DNA of 64,000 nt, taken from contig OZ199840.1 of NCBI GenBank assembly GCA_964304625.1, positions 6,014,001 to 6,078,000 on the forward strand, in the 5' to 3' direction. How positions within the stretch are numbered: position 1 is the stretch's first letter; the number at the start of each line of letters is the position of its first letter. The position numbers and the translations under genes were made by a program. This stretch comes from Kudoa neothunni. Lineage: Eukaryota; Cnidaria. The notes below the pieces were generated by a model. That model was not told the origin of the DNA, made no database searches, and worked only from the letters and a program-made list of their open reading frames with translations. Below, piece by piece: positions 1 through 14,523 of this stretch.

Positions 1-1083
<1,083 letters not shown>

Positions 1084-1690
1084 CGATACTCACTCTAACA
1101 ATGTTGTATTAGTAAAATTAGTCTTATTAAATTTTAATAATAACCTCGTTAACTATTCAACTATTCATAACGTAATATGAATTATATGTGGTTGTTCATT
1201 CTATTGACAATAACTTAATAGATAATGAATATGAAAAGTTGACTACATTGCTATTTTTTACTATTTTTCGAAATAAACGTTCCATTTAATTATCATGATT
1301 ATTATATTAATCATAATTAATTTATTTGAACAAAAATATAATGTTTAATTGATTTTTTTACTCATTTTCGAGTTAATCCATAATTTCTTTACAAAAAATA
1401 ACACTTATTGTTTTTATAAATACGATATATATCGTTAAAAATTCTAGTTCATTCCTGACCTCCATATTTTGTTATGCATTGTTGAGAGTAGCATGACTTT
1501 CCAACTGGATTATATTATTTCAAGTTTAAATTTGCCAAACATTATAACAGCTCAAATTAAAGCACAAACTCAATTTTTTATATAAAATTATATCAAACTA
1601 TTATCAAAAGAGTATTTAATTCGTTTCCGTCTAGAATCGTTTATAAGATAGACGACATTATCGGCTTTTCCCCGAACGAGGTTTTTAACA
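1084..1690. promoter_or_regulatory. Divergent intergenic region between CaMKII and RIC8
   Basis: About 600 bp of AT-rich sequence separating two genes that start outward in opposite directions. It must hold both promoters. I see no clear TATA box or GC-rich motif and no open reading frame that looks coding. Confidence 0.4.
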
Positions 1691-3618
1691 ATGTCACTTG
1701 ATTCAAACTTTGTGAGGAAATTTGTCGAACAGAACAACGGCAACCAAGTTAAATCCCAGTATAAAATTGACAATGATCATGCTTACAACTACATCAAAAC
1801 CACATTCGAACGACTCAATGTATCGACTACACATCCGCAAAACGATAATCACTCTTTATTAGCTATTTGTCAGACAGAGTGCGTTTCAGAGTCGAATCCG
1901 TTGCTAACCAACATAATATTTATTCGAATTTTAACCAGGAACAAAGCGTTTATTGAAAAATATTTCACCTCCCAAATAGAAAAAGATGAGATCAGTTTGT
2001 TTGGGCTTTTATTACATCAATATCGACTTCTTATTCTAAACAACTCGCCCAAAAATAATTATATATGTGAAATTGCAAAAATAATTTCCAACACTATAAT
2101 TCAAACCAAGAATTTTCCTCTCGTCACCCATTATCAAACTGTAATGTCTCAAATTCAGCCGTTATTTTTGCCGGTTCTAAAATGGCTTCAGTATGAGTGT
2201 AAATTTGATGTCAAAACCACCGACTGCATATATCATCATTTTCGATGGTTTTTTCTCGTCTGTAGCCACAATCCATCAGCAAAAGTTACATTTCTAGCCA
2301 ATAGTGATTATTTTCCTTTCTGGTATAAACGATTGTATGATTTTCTCCAAACATACACCAACATGTGCTCATTAACATCTTCACCTTCACGATCACTTGA
2401 AGCTGCTAGCTTCAAAGGCAACATTTTTGAAGATAACGTAAATAATAAAACTTCAAATATTACTCAAGAACAAATTGAATTCTTTTCAAAAGTATTGTTC
2501 CCTTGTGCCAACACCTTATTCAACATAACACACTCTCTTTCTGATCACCCTTATGATATGATGCCAACTTCCGGACAACTATCTCTTATTTTTTACAAAT
2601 ATTTAACCATAATAAGTGAAATATATGAAAATTTGAGTGTCACCAACCACACTGTATTATTTGAAGGTGTAGTAGTGTTGCTGTGTAATTTGATGAGTTG
2701 TTTATCATGTGTTGGTGGGGTATTCGATGTGTTTTCAACGGAGGTAACCAACCTCCTTATTTCCAAGCTGAATATTTCGTCCCCTTCACTTCCTCGCAAA
2801 ATCCTATACATAAGTGGATTCCCAGACACCTTTGATAGATATAATGTTTCAAAGGTGATATTCTTGATGGAAATCTTGCAAAGCCTTGTGATTTGTGTGT
2901 TAAATTCATTTGGACAATCATCTTCCACTAACACTCAAATACCCCATCCTACATTCCATACCCTCACAGGAGATAGAAATGGCGATCTTATCAAATTTCT
3001 AGTTGGAATGATTGCTCTGTGTAAATACAGCAACAGGTTCAGACGTTATGTGAGATTTCAAATAATACCTCCGTTGAAAGAAACAAATGTTCGAATTAGA
3101 CCCGAACAAGAGCAATCACTTCGGGGCTATTTCGCGTGCCTGCTCACCACCACCGATGTCAACCTAAATGTGAGTGATTTTTGTTGTTAGTCATTTTTTG
3201 AGAGTGTATTTGTCAGATGGTAGTTGGCGAGTTTCTCTACGTACTTTGCCGTCATGATGCCAATCGTCTTGTGAAATATGTTGGTATGGGCAATGCAATG
3301 GGATATTTGCATCATCGAGGACTGTTGGCTGTTAACGCACGAACTGGTAGTACCTCTAATGACACTTTATCATCCGACTACTCTGAAATTGAAGAATATG
3401 AAACTATAGCCGAACAAGTAGACCCAATAACTGGCGCGATCTCAAATCAACTTCCCACCAATCCCTTCACACACAACAACCACCTTCACAACGAACAAGA
3501 GTTAAACTCGCTCATGAAAGATATCCAAAAACTGCAAAAGCTAGACATTATAACCACCGCCAATATCTCCGAAACTGGCAAAATTGTAAAATCCACCTTT
3601 CCAAACCCCCAAAATTGA
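1691..3618 (+). CDS. RIC8: RIC8 (synembryn), chaperone and GEF for G-alpha subunits
   Basis: Cytosolic armadillo-type protein that folds nascent G-alpha subunits and catalyses their nucleotide exchange without a receptor. Two exons, 1691-3169 and 3217-3618, joined over a 47-bp intron (AAT|GTGAGT ... TGTCAG|ATG) in phase 0; 626 aa. The family is recognised from the block FRRYVRFQIIPPLKE, then after the splice GEFLYVLCRHDANRLVKYVG, GNAMGYLHHRGLLA, and an acidic YSEIEEYE segment before DPITGAI. These match the conserved KYTGYGNAAGLLAARGLLA and DTEEYK...NPITG region of vertebrate RIC8A/B. The N-terminal half is helical and poorly conserved. It is longer than the usual ~530-560 aa, mainly through Ser/Asn/His-rich loops. 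The start is the first ATG of the open frame, just downstream of the divergent promoter. A or B paralogue cannot be told. Confidence 0.92.
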
Positions 3619-4420
3619 GCCACTATTACACCATTACGCTATTTTTATGTTGTGTGTATATCATTTGTGTTTTATATGCGGATAAATAAGCTGATTTGAA
3701 AGCAGTTAACCTAGTGTTTTCCAATCTTTCTTCATTAGCACCCCATTTTTTCTTGAAAAAAAGTTCCGCGCTCCATCTTTTGCAAAAGTATTGATTTTTT
3801 AAGTTATACTGTTTATAACGTTATATAAAACTCCCTATCATATTAAAATTTGGAAGCCATTAATATATACTTCTTTTCTCATTAAAATTAAAACGTATTC
3901 GATCAGATCTCACTTAATTTATCGACGGACCATAAAAAATTAACATCTTTAGTTTTTTATTCAGTCAACAACAGCGTCGAATAAAATTTGTGGTAATCCA
4001 AGCTCCATTAGGAAAGACTTTCGTGTATTCAGGACTAATAACCGGAAAATAAATAATATGAATACAAAATTAATCAATATTATATTACGTTTAATCAAAC
4101 AAGGGGGTATATGATTCTAAATGAGACAAGATTGATATTCAAATCATTCTGATTCTATTCGAGTGAAGGACATGTCAAATATTGTTATTATTACTTTTAT
4201 AATTTTAGTAATTGTTTTTTTTTGTTTTTTTATGTTGTTAATCGTCACTTAAAAATAAGCGGTATCGAAAATCGTGATATTGACTTCAAACTACATCATA
4301 CTGTCCAATTATCCCATCATTATCCGTGTCACAACAATACTCACGATTCTCCATGCCCACCAGTATTTTTTCACGACCCACCGATAAGACGAGGGCCCAC
4401 GTTGGGAAAAGCTGAGTTAA
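3619..4420. other. Intergenic, no gene seen
   Basis: AT-rich spacer after RIC8 up to the TTAA target site of the piggyBac relic (4417-4420). A short open frame from 4222 runs across the element boundary into its terminal repeat and has no coding character. Confidence 0.5.
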
Positions 4421-5593
4421 CCCTTCGGAGCACGCGTGGGTTCCATTGGACCCCACTTGGATTTAGTTTCGTCTAAATTCTTAACTGGAGTCGTATTTTG
4501 CTTTAAAAATTTCGTCATTGGCGTATTTTTGTCTATTTAACTGTTTTTTGATAATATATAGATTTTGAAAAAAATTGTAACCATGAAAATGGCAATTCAA
4601 ATGTCAGACATGGAATCTTGTAGCAGCCACTTTTGCTGTGATAATTTAATTGTTTTTATAAAGCAATAAATCTAGTGCTGAATATTGTGAAAATAAAAAT
4701 CAATATGGTTTTATCAAAAATGGTTCAACATTGGGAATTTTTAAGTCCAACGATGAGGGACTTTGTGGTAAAAATTCTGAATGGTCTGTTCACCCTGTCA
4801 AATAATTCTTTAAAAAGAGGAAACACGATATTATTACACATAAACTCAAAATCGATACTCCTGATAATGTTATTACAGAAAATGCCACTTGACGTTTATT
4901 TTTCACGGATAAAATGTTAAACAGTGCAATTAACTCTGGAAACAGTTTACCCAAAATAATTTTAAATTATAAAATTTCGTTATTTTGTTGAGCTCATTAT
5001 ATCATTGGTCAATGATAAATTTACAACATTTAAAAACTCCCAGAAATTATTTCATTCTTCAATTCTACAAGGGGGAATAGGCACAATTGATCAACTGTTT
5101 GTTAATTATTTAACCTATCGAACAACGAAAAAATGATCAGCGGTTACGTTTCACATTTTGTTAAATATTTCGCCAATAAATATACATGTATTACATTGTA
5201 TGAAAGTAGAAAACTCAGCCCTAAAAAGACTTATGAAATCGTTGTTTATGCAACTTAAAGAAGAATAATCCCATTCAAAATCCTAAATGCAATAGTATAT
5301 CCATTTAAAGATCTTATAGAAGCAATAAATATAAATTTACTGAGATAATCTATCCTTATTTAGAAAATAAAGGCGTCATCACAGTGCTCGTCAAAATGAT
5401 AGAAAAACGAGAACTACATTGCTCAACTGCTTGAATTCGTGTTGTACATAACGTTTCAACATTATATATAATAGCTGTTTTTAAAATTAAATATTTACAA
5501 TAGCATGCTACAAAATAAACCAATTTACCGCCTAGAATCCAGTGGATCCCAGGCGTGCGTTCGAATCGAGTTTTTTGTGCGTGCCCCAGAGGA
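4421..5593 (+). mobile_element. piggyBac-family DNA transposon relic with TTAA target sites
   Basis: A 1,173-bp element flanked by TTAA at 4417-4420 and 5594-5597. Its ends are imperfect inverted repeats: CCCTTCGGAGCACGC at the left and, read inward from the right, TCCTCTGGGGCACGC. A small hairpin (GTGGG...CCCAC) lies just inside the left end. Around 5083-5150 one frame reads GGIGTIDQLFVNYLTYRTTK, matching the piggyBac transposase block GGVDTxDQxxxYYTxxRKTxRW. The rest of the transposase is degraded and far too short for a working ~580-aa enzyme. Orientation is plus. It sits just downstream of the 3' end of NDUFV2. Confidence 0.85.
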
Positions 5594-5631
5594 TTAAATA
5601 AAATTGTAAAAAAGAAAATATCATAGTTAAA

Positions 5632-6627
<996 letters not shown>

Positions 6628-6854
6628 GAAATTAAGGACCGGAACATTTAAATTTAATCAACGTCACATTTCGTTAAATTTCGGCACTAAAGAATTATGC
6701 ATTTTTAAGTCGTTCCATTGAGAATAATTGAATTTCCGAAACAGAACTCAATGTCTACCAATTTTTAGAAATTAAATTATCTACTTAGATAAACTTGCGC
6801 AAAATCTATTTTCAAAAAACTCGAGGTAATACACGTGACCAGATTCAACATTTA

Positions 6855-7004
6855 ATGACTTTTGGGAGTTTTAATCAACGATTGTTGATTGTAAGTACCA
6901 AAAATCAATTTCAAAGAAAATGTAAATTAGTGCCACAGCATACAAGATGGCTTTCCAGTGCACAAACCCCCTCCATCCAAATCCAAAGTGAAAGTATTCG
7001 TTAA
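6855..7004 (+). CDS. Possible alternative first exon of OXA1L (basic presequence-like reading frame)
   Basis: Open frame from ATG 6855 to a stop at 7002-7004, between NDUFV2 and the OXA1L start used here. The 49-residue product has many Arg/Lys, few acidic residues, and contains RWLSSAQ, typical of a mitochondrial targeting peptide. A donor (C|GTTAAT) lies just before the stop and an acceptor (TTCTAG) at 7047, so it could be spliced onto the downstream gene. I could not find a join better than the ATG at 7126, so this remains a candidate 5' exon. Confidence 0.35.
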   Translation: MTFGSFNQRLLIVSTKNQFQRKCKLVPQHTRWLSSAQTPSIQIQSESIR

Positions 7005-7125
7005 TTTATTATCTTGATTTTAATTGATCATTCATTTTAATTCTAGATAACCTAGTATTAATAGATAACTATAGATGCATTTGTATATTAATCATTAATA
7101 AAATTAGATTGAACAAACTATTGAT

Positions 7126-8581
7126 ATGGCATTATTTCGATCAACAGTAGGCTTGAGTGTTTTAGTGGGGAGATTGAGTTTATTTGGATTGAATTTAGTT
7201 GGTGAAACCGAGTTTTGATAATTACAATGTGGACTTTTCATTTCAGGGATTGAAAAGACTATACACTTATTTGCATGTATTTTTCTACTTAATTTGTTAG
7301 CAAACCGTCATAAATATAAATATCATATAATTTTTGTTATTTATTACATTATTTATTTAATTATTAATTAACAATTATTACTAATATTGTAGGATACAGT
7401 AATCTATGGGGAACATTGTTTGGGATCTAGTTACGCGGAGTTTTTCGAGTTGTGCGACAGTGATGCGTTTCTCTACATGATACCAACAACTTTGGTGTTC
7501 TCGATGTTGTGTAATGTGTATCTATCGTTTAAAAGTGCGTATTAATCAAGCTGAGTGGGGATTTTGAGATAATTCTGTGTTGATAGACGTAGGCAATGAG
7601 CAACAACTTTTTATGAATATTACGGAGCGTAACAAATTGTCCCAACTATTGAAAATTGTTGCCAATAGTGAAAGCGAACTGAACAGCGGAAACTTGAAAT
7701 CCCAGAAAGGCGAAATTGAAGCAAAAGTCGTGGATCAACTGAGAAAGGTAACATTAGACTGGCCCATCCGTAAATAAGTTGAATTTAAAATTCCTATTTA
7801 ACTTTTAGAAAATGAAGTTTGAACGTCTGAGAATTGTCCCCTATATAACAACCTATTTGTGGATGGGATGTCTTCCTCCAAATGTGTCACAAATATCGAA
7901 CAATATGTCCAACTCAGTGTTAAACTACTTGTGGTTTGATGACCTCAACGGAACCGACCCTTTTTATATTTTGCCGTTTATCCATTCCTCAATTTTGTTT
8001 CTTATTTTGAAGAGTTACAACCATGGGAAAGTATTTTATTATTTTACGCCGGATCGGCATCCAATTATTGCACGTTAATATTCTGCGAAATGATCTAGAG
8101 ATTAAACATTGAAACCCATTTCCCCACAGCAAAACAATTTTGGGTTATTTTGCCATATTTGACGCTCTTTTTCCACACCTTTTCATGTGTAATCTATCTG
8201 AGATTGAAATTTTGTTAGAATGATGACTTCAACTCAAATTTAGGCCATGGAATTTGCTTTTATTGCCAATCTGTTGTCGAATGTCGCCGTTTCGAAAACG
8301 TTGAAATATTTAAGGTTGTCCAAAAAACAAAATCTCAAGTGTGAAAACACTTTCAATTCGGCAGGTAATAACTTTCATTGCCATAAACGATCGATTACAC
8401 AAGTTTTTTGTAAGTGGTCGGAGATTTCTTCGACAAAATGGAACGAGAACGACAAGAAGCTATTCTCAACTTTGAAGACGCGTTTATCAACCCCAAATTA
8501 TTCCCCGGTAAAAAACTCAATCAAGAAAAGATTATCACCAAACTTAATAAATTCATCAAAAAGAACAAAGTTCAAACCTAG
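7126..8581 (+). CDS. OXA1L: OXA1-type mitochondrial inner-membrane insertase
   Basis: YidC/Oxa1/Alb3 insertase that inserts mitochondrially made proteins into the inner membrane. Exons 7126-7197, 7247-7276, 7393-7534, 7587-7747, 7809-8073, 8130-8188, 8244-8364, 8415-8581; 338 aa. The phases all fit. The N terminus is a basic presequence ending GLKRLYTYLH. TM1 is FLYMIPTTLVFSMLCNVYLS, followed by a long hydrophilic matrix loop. Next come a YIT...CLPPN helix and the family signature LWFDDLNGTDPFYILPF. The last membrane part (WVILPYLTLFFHTFSC joined to AMEFAFIANLLSN) aligns with [20 protein letters not shown]. The C-terminal tail starts near KMERERQEAILNFED, resembling the mitoribosome-binding tail of OXA1L rather than COX18. 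It is shorter than human OXA1L (435 aa). Divergent to NDUFV2. Confidence 0.88.
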
Positions 8582-8665
8582 TTTTTATTTTTCATTGATA
8601 CGAACAAATAATTGAACCAAAATATATAAATACAAAAATTTTTGTCATTTATAAAAATATAAAAT

Positions 8666-8756
8666 TCATTTTCTACCACATATATACAAATCTATTCTGT
8701 CTTTAATGGCCATTTCTAAGATGGCGTAGGTGTTGGATTCGAGTTGGTCTTTGTAC
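8666..8756 (-). CDS. Orphan 3'-terminal coding exon, product unknown
   Basis: A 91-nt open segment preceded (on the minus strand) by a good acceptor, TTTTAG at 8762-8757, and ending in a stop at 8668-8666. Read with one carried base it gives about 29 ordinary residues, ending TYAILEMAIKDRIDLYICG then Arg-Lys. The composition looks coding, but I could not find the upstream exons in the AT-rich stretch to the right and do not recognise the family. It could be a relic. Confidence 0.3.
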
Positions 8757-11116
8757 CTAAAATTAAATTAGTTTTTTATATTTTCAGTTGCGTCACTATG
8801 GCGTATTCCATAATAAATAAAAAAAGAGAGCAAGATTTCTATTTTCATATAAATAGGATTCAGTTAATAACGAAGAGATAATTGATTAATTAATTATTAT
8901 ACATAATTTAAATTCAATTTTTAAAGTATCAATAAATAGTTATCATACCGTTAATAATCAAATAAAATTTATCTTTAAAAATAGGAGGAATAATTTAGAG
9001 CCACCATACAAAGTTGGGATTCATTCGTTAAAAAATTAATTATTAAATTTTTAACACATCAATGAGTACTCATTATACGTCTATACGTCTATGGGTAGTT
9101 ATGTTTTACTGTTAAATTGACAATAAATGATCCAAAATTTCTGTAGATAATGAGGGTTTGATTGTAAAAGAAACGACAGAAAATAGTAAGCCCATTTACA
9201 TGGATAGTTAACATTACACAACTAAAACTTAAATAGGTAACTTTCATTATGCAAGTGGCTATTTGCATAGTAAATAATACCCAGGTATCAGTAATTTTTC
9301 TTATATTTAATTATTCCTGCCCCATCATCTTTCAAGGTGCGAGAATTAATTGGCTCTACTATACTAAAAACCAAATATACCGTTTGTAACCCATAAATAA
9401 GCCCCAAGGGGTCTCTAAAAATGAGCGCTTGGGAACACGGGGAAATTTTAAACCAAAATTTGTGGCGCGAAATAGCAGAAGCCTTGAAACAATTTCAAAC
9501 ATAATGATATTTTCAAATGTTAACGAAATAATAATAAAGTTGAGCATAAAAAACGCCGTTTTTAATTTCATTGTTATTGAAAACTTGAAGACTGAGGGTC
9601 GCAAGATTTCCAACAATTATTTAAGGCGTTCGTTTATTTGATGCGATTTGGAGTTAATGAGTTTTAAACGAGCATACCTGCTCAAGTTAGGCTTACAATC
9701 GCAATACGGCACTAAACGTACATTAACACCCCTAAGAATGACTAAGTTAATTTCTCATTTCGCGAATAAAATAATAATGATGTGGGAAAGTTCTGACACA
9801 AATTTTTCAAATTTTTTATAATTATTTAACGGAAAAATTGAGCTTAAGCTATTGCAAACAACATTTCTTACAATCTATTTATATTAATTAAATGATAATA
9901 TCACAATTTTAAGCGCATATCTATTCTAGTTAATAGATGGAGAATATTTACAATAAATTTGTTGAAAAAATGATTTAAATTCAACTTATAAAATGTGAAT
10001 AATATATTAATTTGTAGTAATAAATTCACAATCGTTTATTTAAAGTTCACAAAAGGTTAAATGATTGGATTATATGGATAATATTATCTGATTTAAGGGA
10101 TTTAAACCATAGTGGATTCTAGCTCCAATAGTTTAATGGCTCTGACCCTGATATACATAGTAATTCTAATGAAAATGGAAAATACTATGATTAGGTAACA
10201 AAAATTTTTGTAAGTAAATATAATCGTAGGAGGTGGACACAACGTTGAAAATCTGAATACAAAAAAAGTTAAATATAAACTTGAATTAAAATAATCATTT
10301 TACATAAAACTGAAAAACTGTTGTAGATACCAATCTAGTCATACACATCCGCATAAATAGACACGAAAGGAAATTTATTTAACTCAATTTTTAAAAAAAT
10401 AAGATTTTATAAGAAATATATAACATATTTAAAAAAAAGTTATTTTTAGGCAAAAACAAATACTACGCTATTTTTCTAAATAGAAGCCTTTCTTTATGAC
10501 TCTAAAGTTGATTTGACTCCTTATTTTATCAGAAAGTACAAGATTATTATATTTATAAAATGTATCACTTTTAAAGATTTTGTTTAGAATTTTACCGATT
10601 TAAATATTTTATTAAAAAGAAAAAAATTATTATTAGTGGTACAAAGAAAAGTTAAAACACCGCGTGAACGAATCAATAAACCGGCAAAAGACATGGATTA
10701 AAGAGATGAACTTAATCAGGGTTAGAAAACATTTTATAAAATTAAAATTATTCCCAAGAGCAGACACAATTATTATGTATTAACATGAATTACCTCTTGA
10801 GGCCGTTATCGAAGAGAAATAAGAGGGAATAGAATTCACACTGAACCACAACATCCAAATCATCCAAAATGGTATTTATTAATGATTCTAAATGGTGAAT
10901 AATAGTAAAATAAATAAGAATCAAAATATACGATCAAAAACGTGAGTGTTAAGATTCGACAATAGGTTGGAATAAAATCTACGTCTAATCAAAATAAAAA
11001 GAGCCTTGTTTTGAATAAGCTCTGTGAGAGATAAAGAAGTTTGTTTCAAAGATGTGTTTTTTTGCGGAGAAAGATCTTTAGGGAACTATTCGGAATAGTG
11101 AATAAACCAGTGAAAA
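8757..11116. other. Gene-poor stretch
   Basis: About 2.4 kb of AT-rich DNA with no convincing gene. It holds one degraded copy (about 9250-9310) of an interspersed repeat also seen near 53,170 and, inverted, near 61,170. Two overlapping open frames at 9359-9641 lie on opposite strands over the same sequence and look like chance. Confidence 0.5.
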
Positions 11117-13215
11117 TCAAGGTACATGTCCATCTGACCTTGGTTGAAGTTGCATATGATGTAAAGAACCAACTCTAGGTTGAAAAAAGGATTGGATAAG
11201 AGAGTTCGAAGGCGGAGGAGGTTTGATGTTAAGCAAGCTGTTTTTTAAACTTAATGAAACTCCTCTCAGATCAACTACATTAAAGATAAGTCTAGAGCAT
11301 ATTTCTTTTGATTTCGAAAGTAGAAACGTGGTTGTTATAAAATCCAAGCTACAAAATAATTTCAACGATGACGACAACGCATCACAAGCTCCGTGTCCGC
11401 CACGTTTAAATGTTTCAATCGGAGCATTCTTCTTACGAATCATTAACTTAATTTTATAACTTATTCGATTCAGTATGAATAATTTATACTTTCACTGTCA
11501 GTAATGTAGGTCTCACATCTTCATGGATCATTCTTGAATACAATTCACCGCAGAGTGATTCCAGCAATTGATCCAATTGACCAGTCTACACAATTTAGAT
11601 GTTAGTTTTAATCAATCTACAATCATACCTCGTTAAACCTAATGCCAAAGTTATAATTAACTGAAATGGATTTCCTTTGTGAGGTCAGTTTTTGAACGAG
11701 ATTTTGATTATCGTAATCGAAAACACCCTTCGAAAACTGAACAATTTTATGGGTCAGTTTGTTGCCCACAACGCTTTCGATACTACCAATGTCAGTAGTC
11801 GAGTGGTATTTGATATCTTTTAATGTAGTACAACCGATATTATTCAATAGATTTATGCTGTAATCATCCAAAATAGATAACTCATTCAAGTTGAGTGTCT
11901 CTATGCATATTTCATTTTATTTGGTGCGTAAAAACACAAAGGCACTACCAATAAAATTGTTATTTTCCTGTGGATATAAAATCCGACAACCATTAGGTTT
12001 GGCTTGTTTTAAAAGGATGCGACACAGCTCCAAACTTGACGAGCATCCAACCGAACAGCTACAGTTTGTTGCTTCAAATACCAATTTTCTCATCTGTTCC
12101 ACCTTGGATTCGACAGTGCCAGCTATAATAGTAGGTCGTATTTTTGCAAGGAGCCAATATCAATTAAATACCATCAAACTCTTGAGTCAGATCAACAAGA
12201 GCTTCATCACTGCTCAATGGATGAACCAACTTGAAATTATTGCAAAGAATTTCGAAAAACTTTTCAGCAACAGCTTTGATCAACTCAAAATTGTATGGCA
12301 CACACACCAAATTAGGACACATTTCGTAAGCAGTTTTCACATACATTCCATTTTTAATGCCATATTTTCTTGCAACATAATTACACGATGATACACTTGA
12401 GGTGGAGTTGTGGTCTGCATAGGGGCTCAAAACAAAAACATAATTAAAAAACAACTTTGTTGATTTGCATGAGTAACCACAACTGGCTGATCATTAAGAT
12501 GAGGTTTGCCTGCGATAGACACAGCCACAAAAAAACAATCCATATCAAAATGAGCGATCATTTTATGTGTGATTAATTTTTGGGGGAGGTTTCCATTCTT
12601 TTTTCTGTTATAATTATCCAAACACAGTTTTTTAAACAGAGTTTTCAGAATGGATAAATGATGAAGCCTCGATTTTCCAAAATATTGTTCAACATTTGTT
12701 GAAATTGGAGTTGAGTTGCCACTTTGAAACAAAGTTCTAATAGACGGAGAGGGCACATCTTTTTTAGCATTCAACAGATGAGAACCCATTGGAATCAATT
12801 TTTTCGATTCGATACATCCCACCATCCATTCGGGCCTCAACACTGGATAATTCCGATAACTATTCAATGAAGACTTGGAAAGTGACGATGAAATCACATG
12901 AGTAAACCTTTGAAATCTACTCACACAATACTCCCCGCCATGGATCTTGATTAGGTGTTGCAGTTTAAAGGGGGGAGGATCTTGGCTCAAATTAGTTTTC
13001 ATTTAAAATCCATTGGTTTACCTGTCATACCATTGATATAGAAAATCATACCATCAAACAGGCTCGAAACTCTATTAAAGCTTAATCAAACATGTCACCA
13101 AACAACAAATAACTTTTCTACAACCAATTTTTCAATTTGATTATTAAGCTTTTTATTTTTGAGGTGCAAATAATTTTCCTACAGTATATCGAGCATGATC
13201 GTAATTATAATTCAT
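11117..13215 (-). CDS. REV1: REV1 deoxycytidyl transferase (translesion DNA polymerase), short form
   Basis: Y-family polymerase that inserts dCMP opposite abasic sites and damaged G in nuclear DNA. Exons in coding order: 13215-13183, 13148-13114, 13071-13022, 12980-12456, 12414-12172, 12122-11949, 11900-11629, 11585-11490, 11446-11117; 585 aa, introns 34-49 bp. The BRCT domain (about residues 27-110) reads FDGMIFYINGMT joined to DPPPFKLQHLIKIHGGEY and VLRPEWMVGCIESKKLI. The palm follows with HFDMDCFFVAVS (metal-binding aspartates near 185-187) and SSDEALVDL. Then come SVGCSSSLELCRILLKQAKP, a helix-hairpin-helix thumb, and the little finger with APIETFKRGGHGACDA. The two most N-terminal exons are tentative. 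The human protein is about 1250 aa; here the ubiquitin-binding motifs and the C-terminal Pol zeta/insert-polymerase binding domain are absent. The last ~30 residues instead hold NSLIQSFFQPR, a PIP-box-like motif. Confidence 0.93.
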
Positions 13216-14061
13216 ATGCAGAAATACTCTTGTATTTGGTTCCATATGTGTACGACGAATAAATTTTTAATATATTAATATCAATGGCAATTAGATGGCC
13301 CCTTTTTATAATTCCGAAAATCCAATTTAATCAAGTTTTTCTAAGGCTGGAACTACTCTACGATAAACCCTAATTCTCAATAAGGGTACGCCTGCGCTCT
13401 TTAAATTATGGACCTTATAAATTTGTATTTATAGGCAATAAACCAAATTAACTTTATATAATTTCTTCTATTAAAGGGATTAAAACCCAACAATATGATC
13501 CTAGAGATAAAAAAATAATTAAATAGGCATGTATTAATGCTACCTGAATATTATGTTTCTTGGGAATAGCCCCTTCCTGCTTTAATGAAAAATTAATCCG
13601 AGCTATGGAAAAAATATTTACCTTGACGTACGTAACACAATATAAAGGTTATTGTTCAATAATATAAAAAGATATAATGCTTTATTTTTCTAGTTTGACT
13701 GATTTAAATACGATATTCTAATCATATCTTAATGATGAATTAATTTTAGTCATTTATATGATTAGCCCCCTAATTACACCTATGTGCCACAAATACGCCA
13801 AGAGCACTTTTTATTGTTTAGAGGTAAAAATAACGATAATTTTGTCCTATTAGCTCAAAATTAAAGATTCCACAACAAACATAACTTGTTTTTATAGAAT
13901 AATATGAAAAAATTAATTTTTAAAGGACGTTGGAATAAAATAACGCGAGTATCTAGGAATTCACGTTAATCCTAAAATTAGGTAATTATTTTTGCTTAGT
14001 CTTTAGAGGAATTGTAAAAAATGCGTGAAACTAATAATTTACTGTATTAGAAAATACAATA

Positions 14062-14461
14062 CAGTGCAACCTCTGAGTTTGTACAACTCGGAGTTCGACC
14101 AAAAGTTTTGAGTCAGAAACAATACAGTTTTACCAAAAACAGAGAAGAAAAGAAATTCTATAAGAAGAGTTGCTGAATCAAATCGTGCGACCGCCATCCA
14201 AAGAAAATTTTTTATAATCTATTGTATGGAAACCAACAAATATTCACTCCATATTTTATTTTTATTTCTATATTTATTTGTTATATTTTATAAACATAAG
14301 GTATGCGTGTTTGTTCGTATATAATTATAAAAAAATCATTTATTTGATGCGTGGGAAAGGATTAAATTCATTTTCTTTATTGTACACGTGAAGAAATAAT
14401 TCGGAGTTCGAACACACCCCTAGTCTAGAATGGGTAATGGTCGAACTCCGAGGTTGCACAG
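14062..14461. mobile_element. pogo/Tigger-type MITE with TA target duplication
   Basis: A 400-bp non-autonomous DNA transposon bounded by TA at 14060-14061 and 14462-14463. The left end CAGTGCAACCTCTGAGTTT and the inverted right end CTGTGCAACCTCGGAGTTC form long terminal inverted repeats; both carry an inner GGAGTTCGACC copy. The CAGTG(C/G)AACCTCGG start is typical of pogo/Tigger members of the Tc1/mariner superfamily. No transposase is encoded. Confidence 0.88.
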
Positions 14462-14523
14462 TATCTTGAGGGCCCACAGAATCATAGCTTTTGTGAGAGG
14501 ATAGAGTAAGGGGTGTCCTCTTC

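Noticed and set aside
5530-5593. tRNA or SINE suggested by GTTCGAATC
   Set aside because: The stems do not pair and the segment is the right terminal region of the piggyBac element.
8247-8615. Unspliced C terminus of OXA1L running to 8615
   Set aside because: A 50-bp GT-AG intron (8365-8414) gives a charged tail like that of OXA1L; the read-through tail has no resemblance to the family.
10110-10160. tRNA-like TAGTTTAATGGCTC
   Set aside because: It resembles an A box but no B box or cloverleaf follows.
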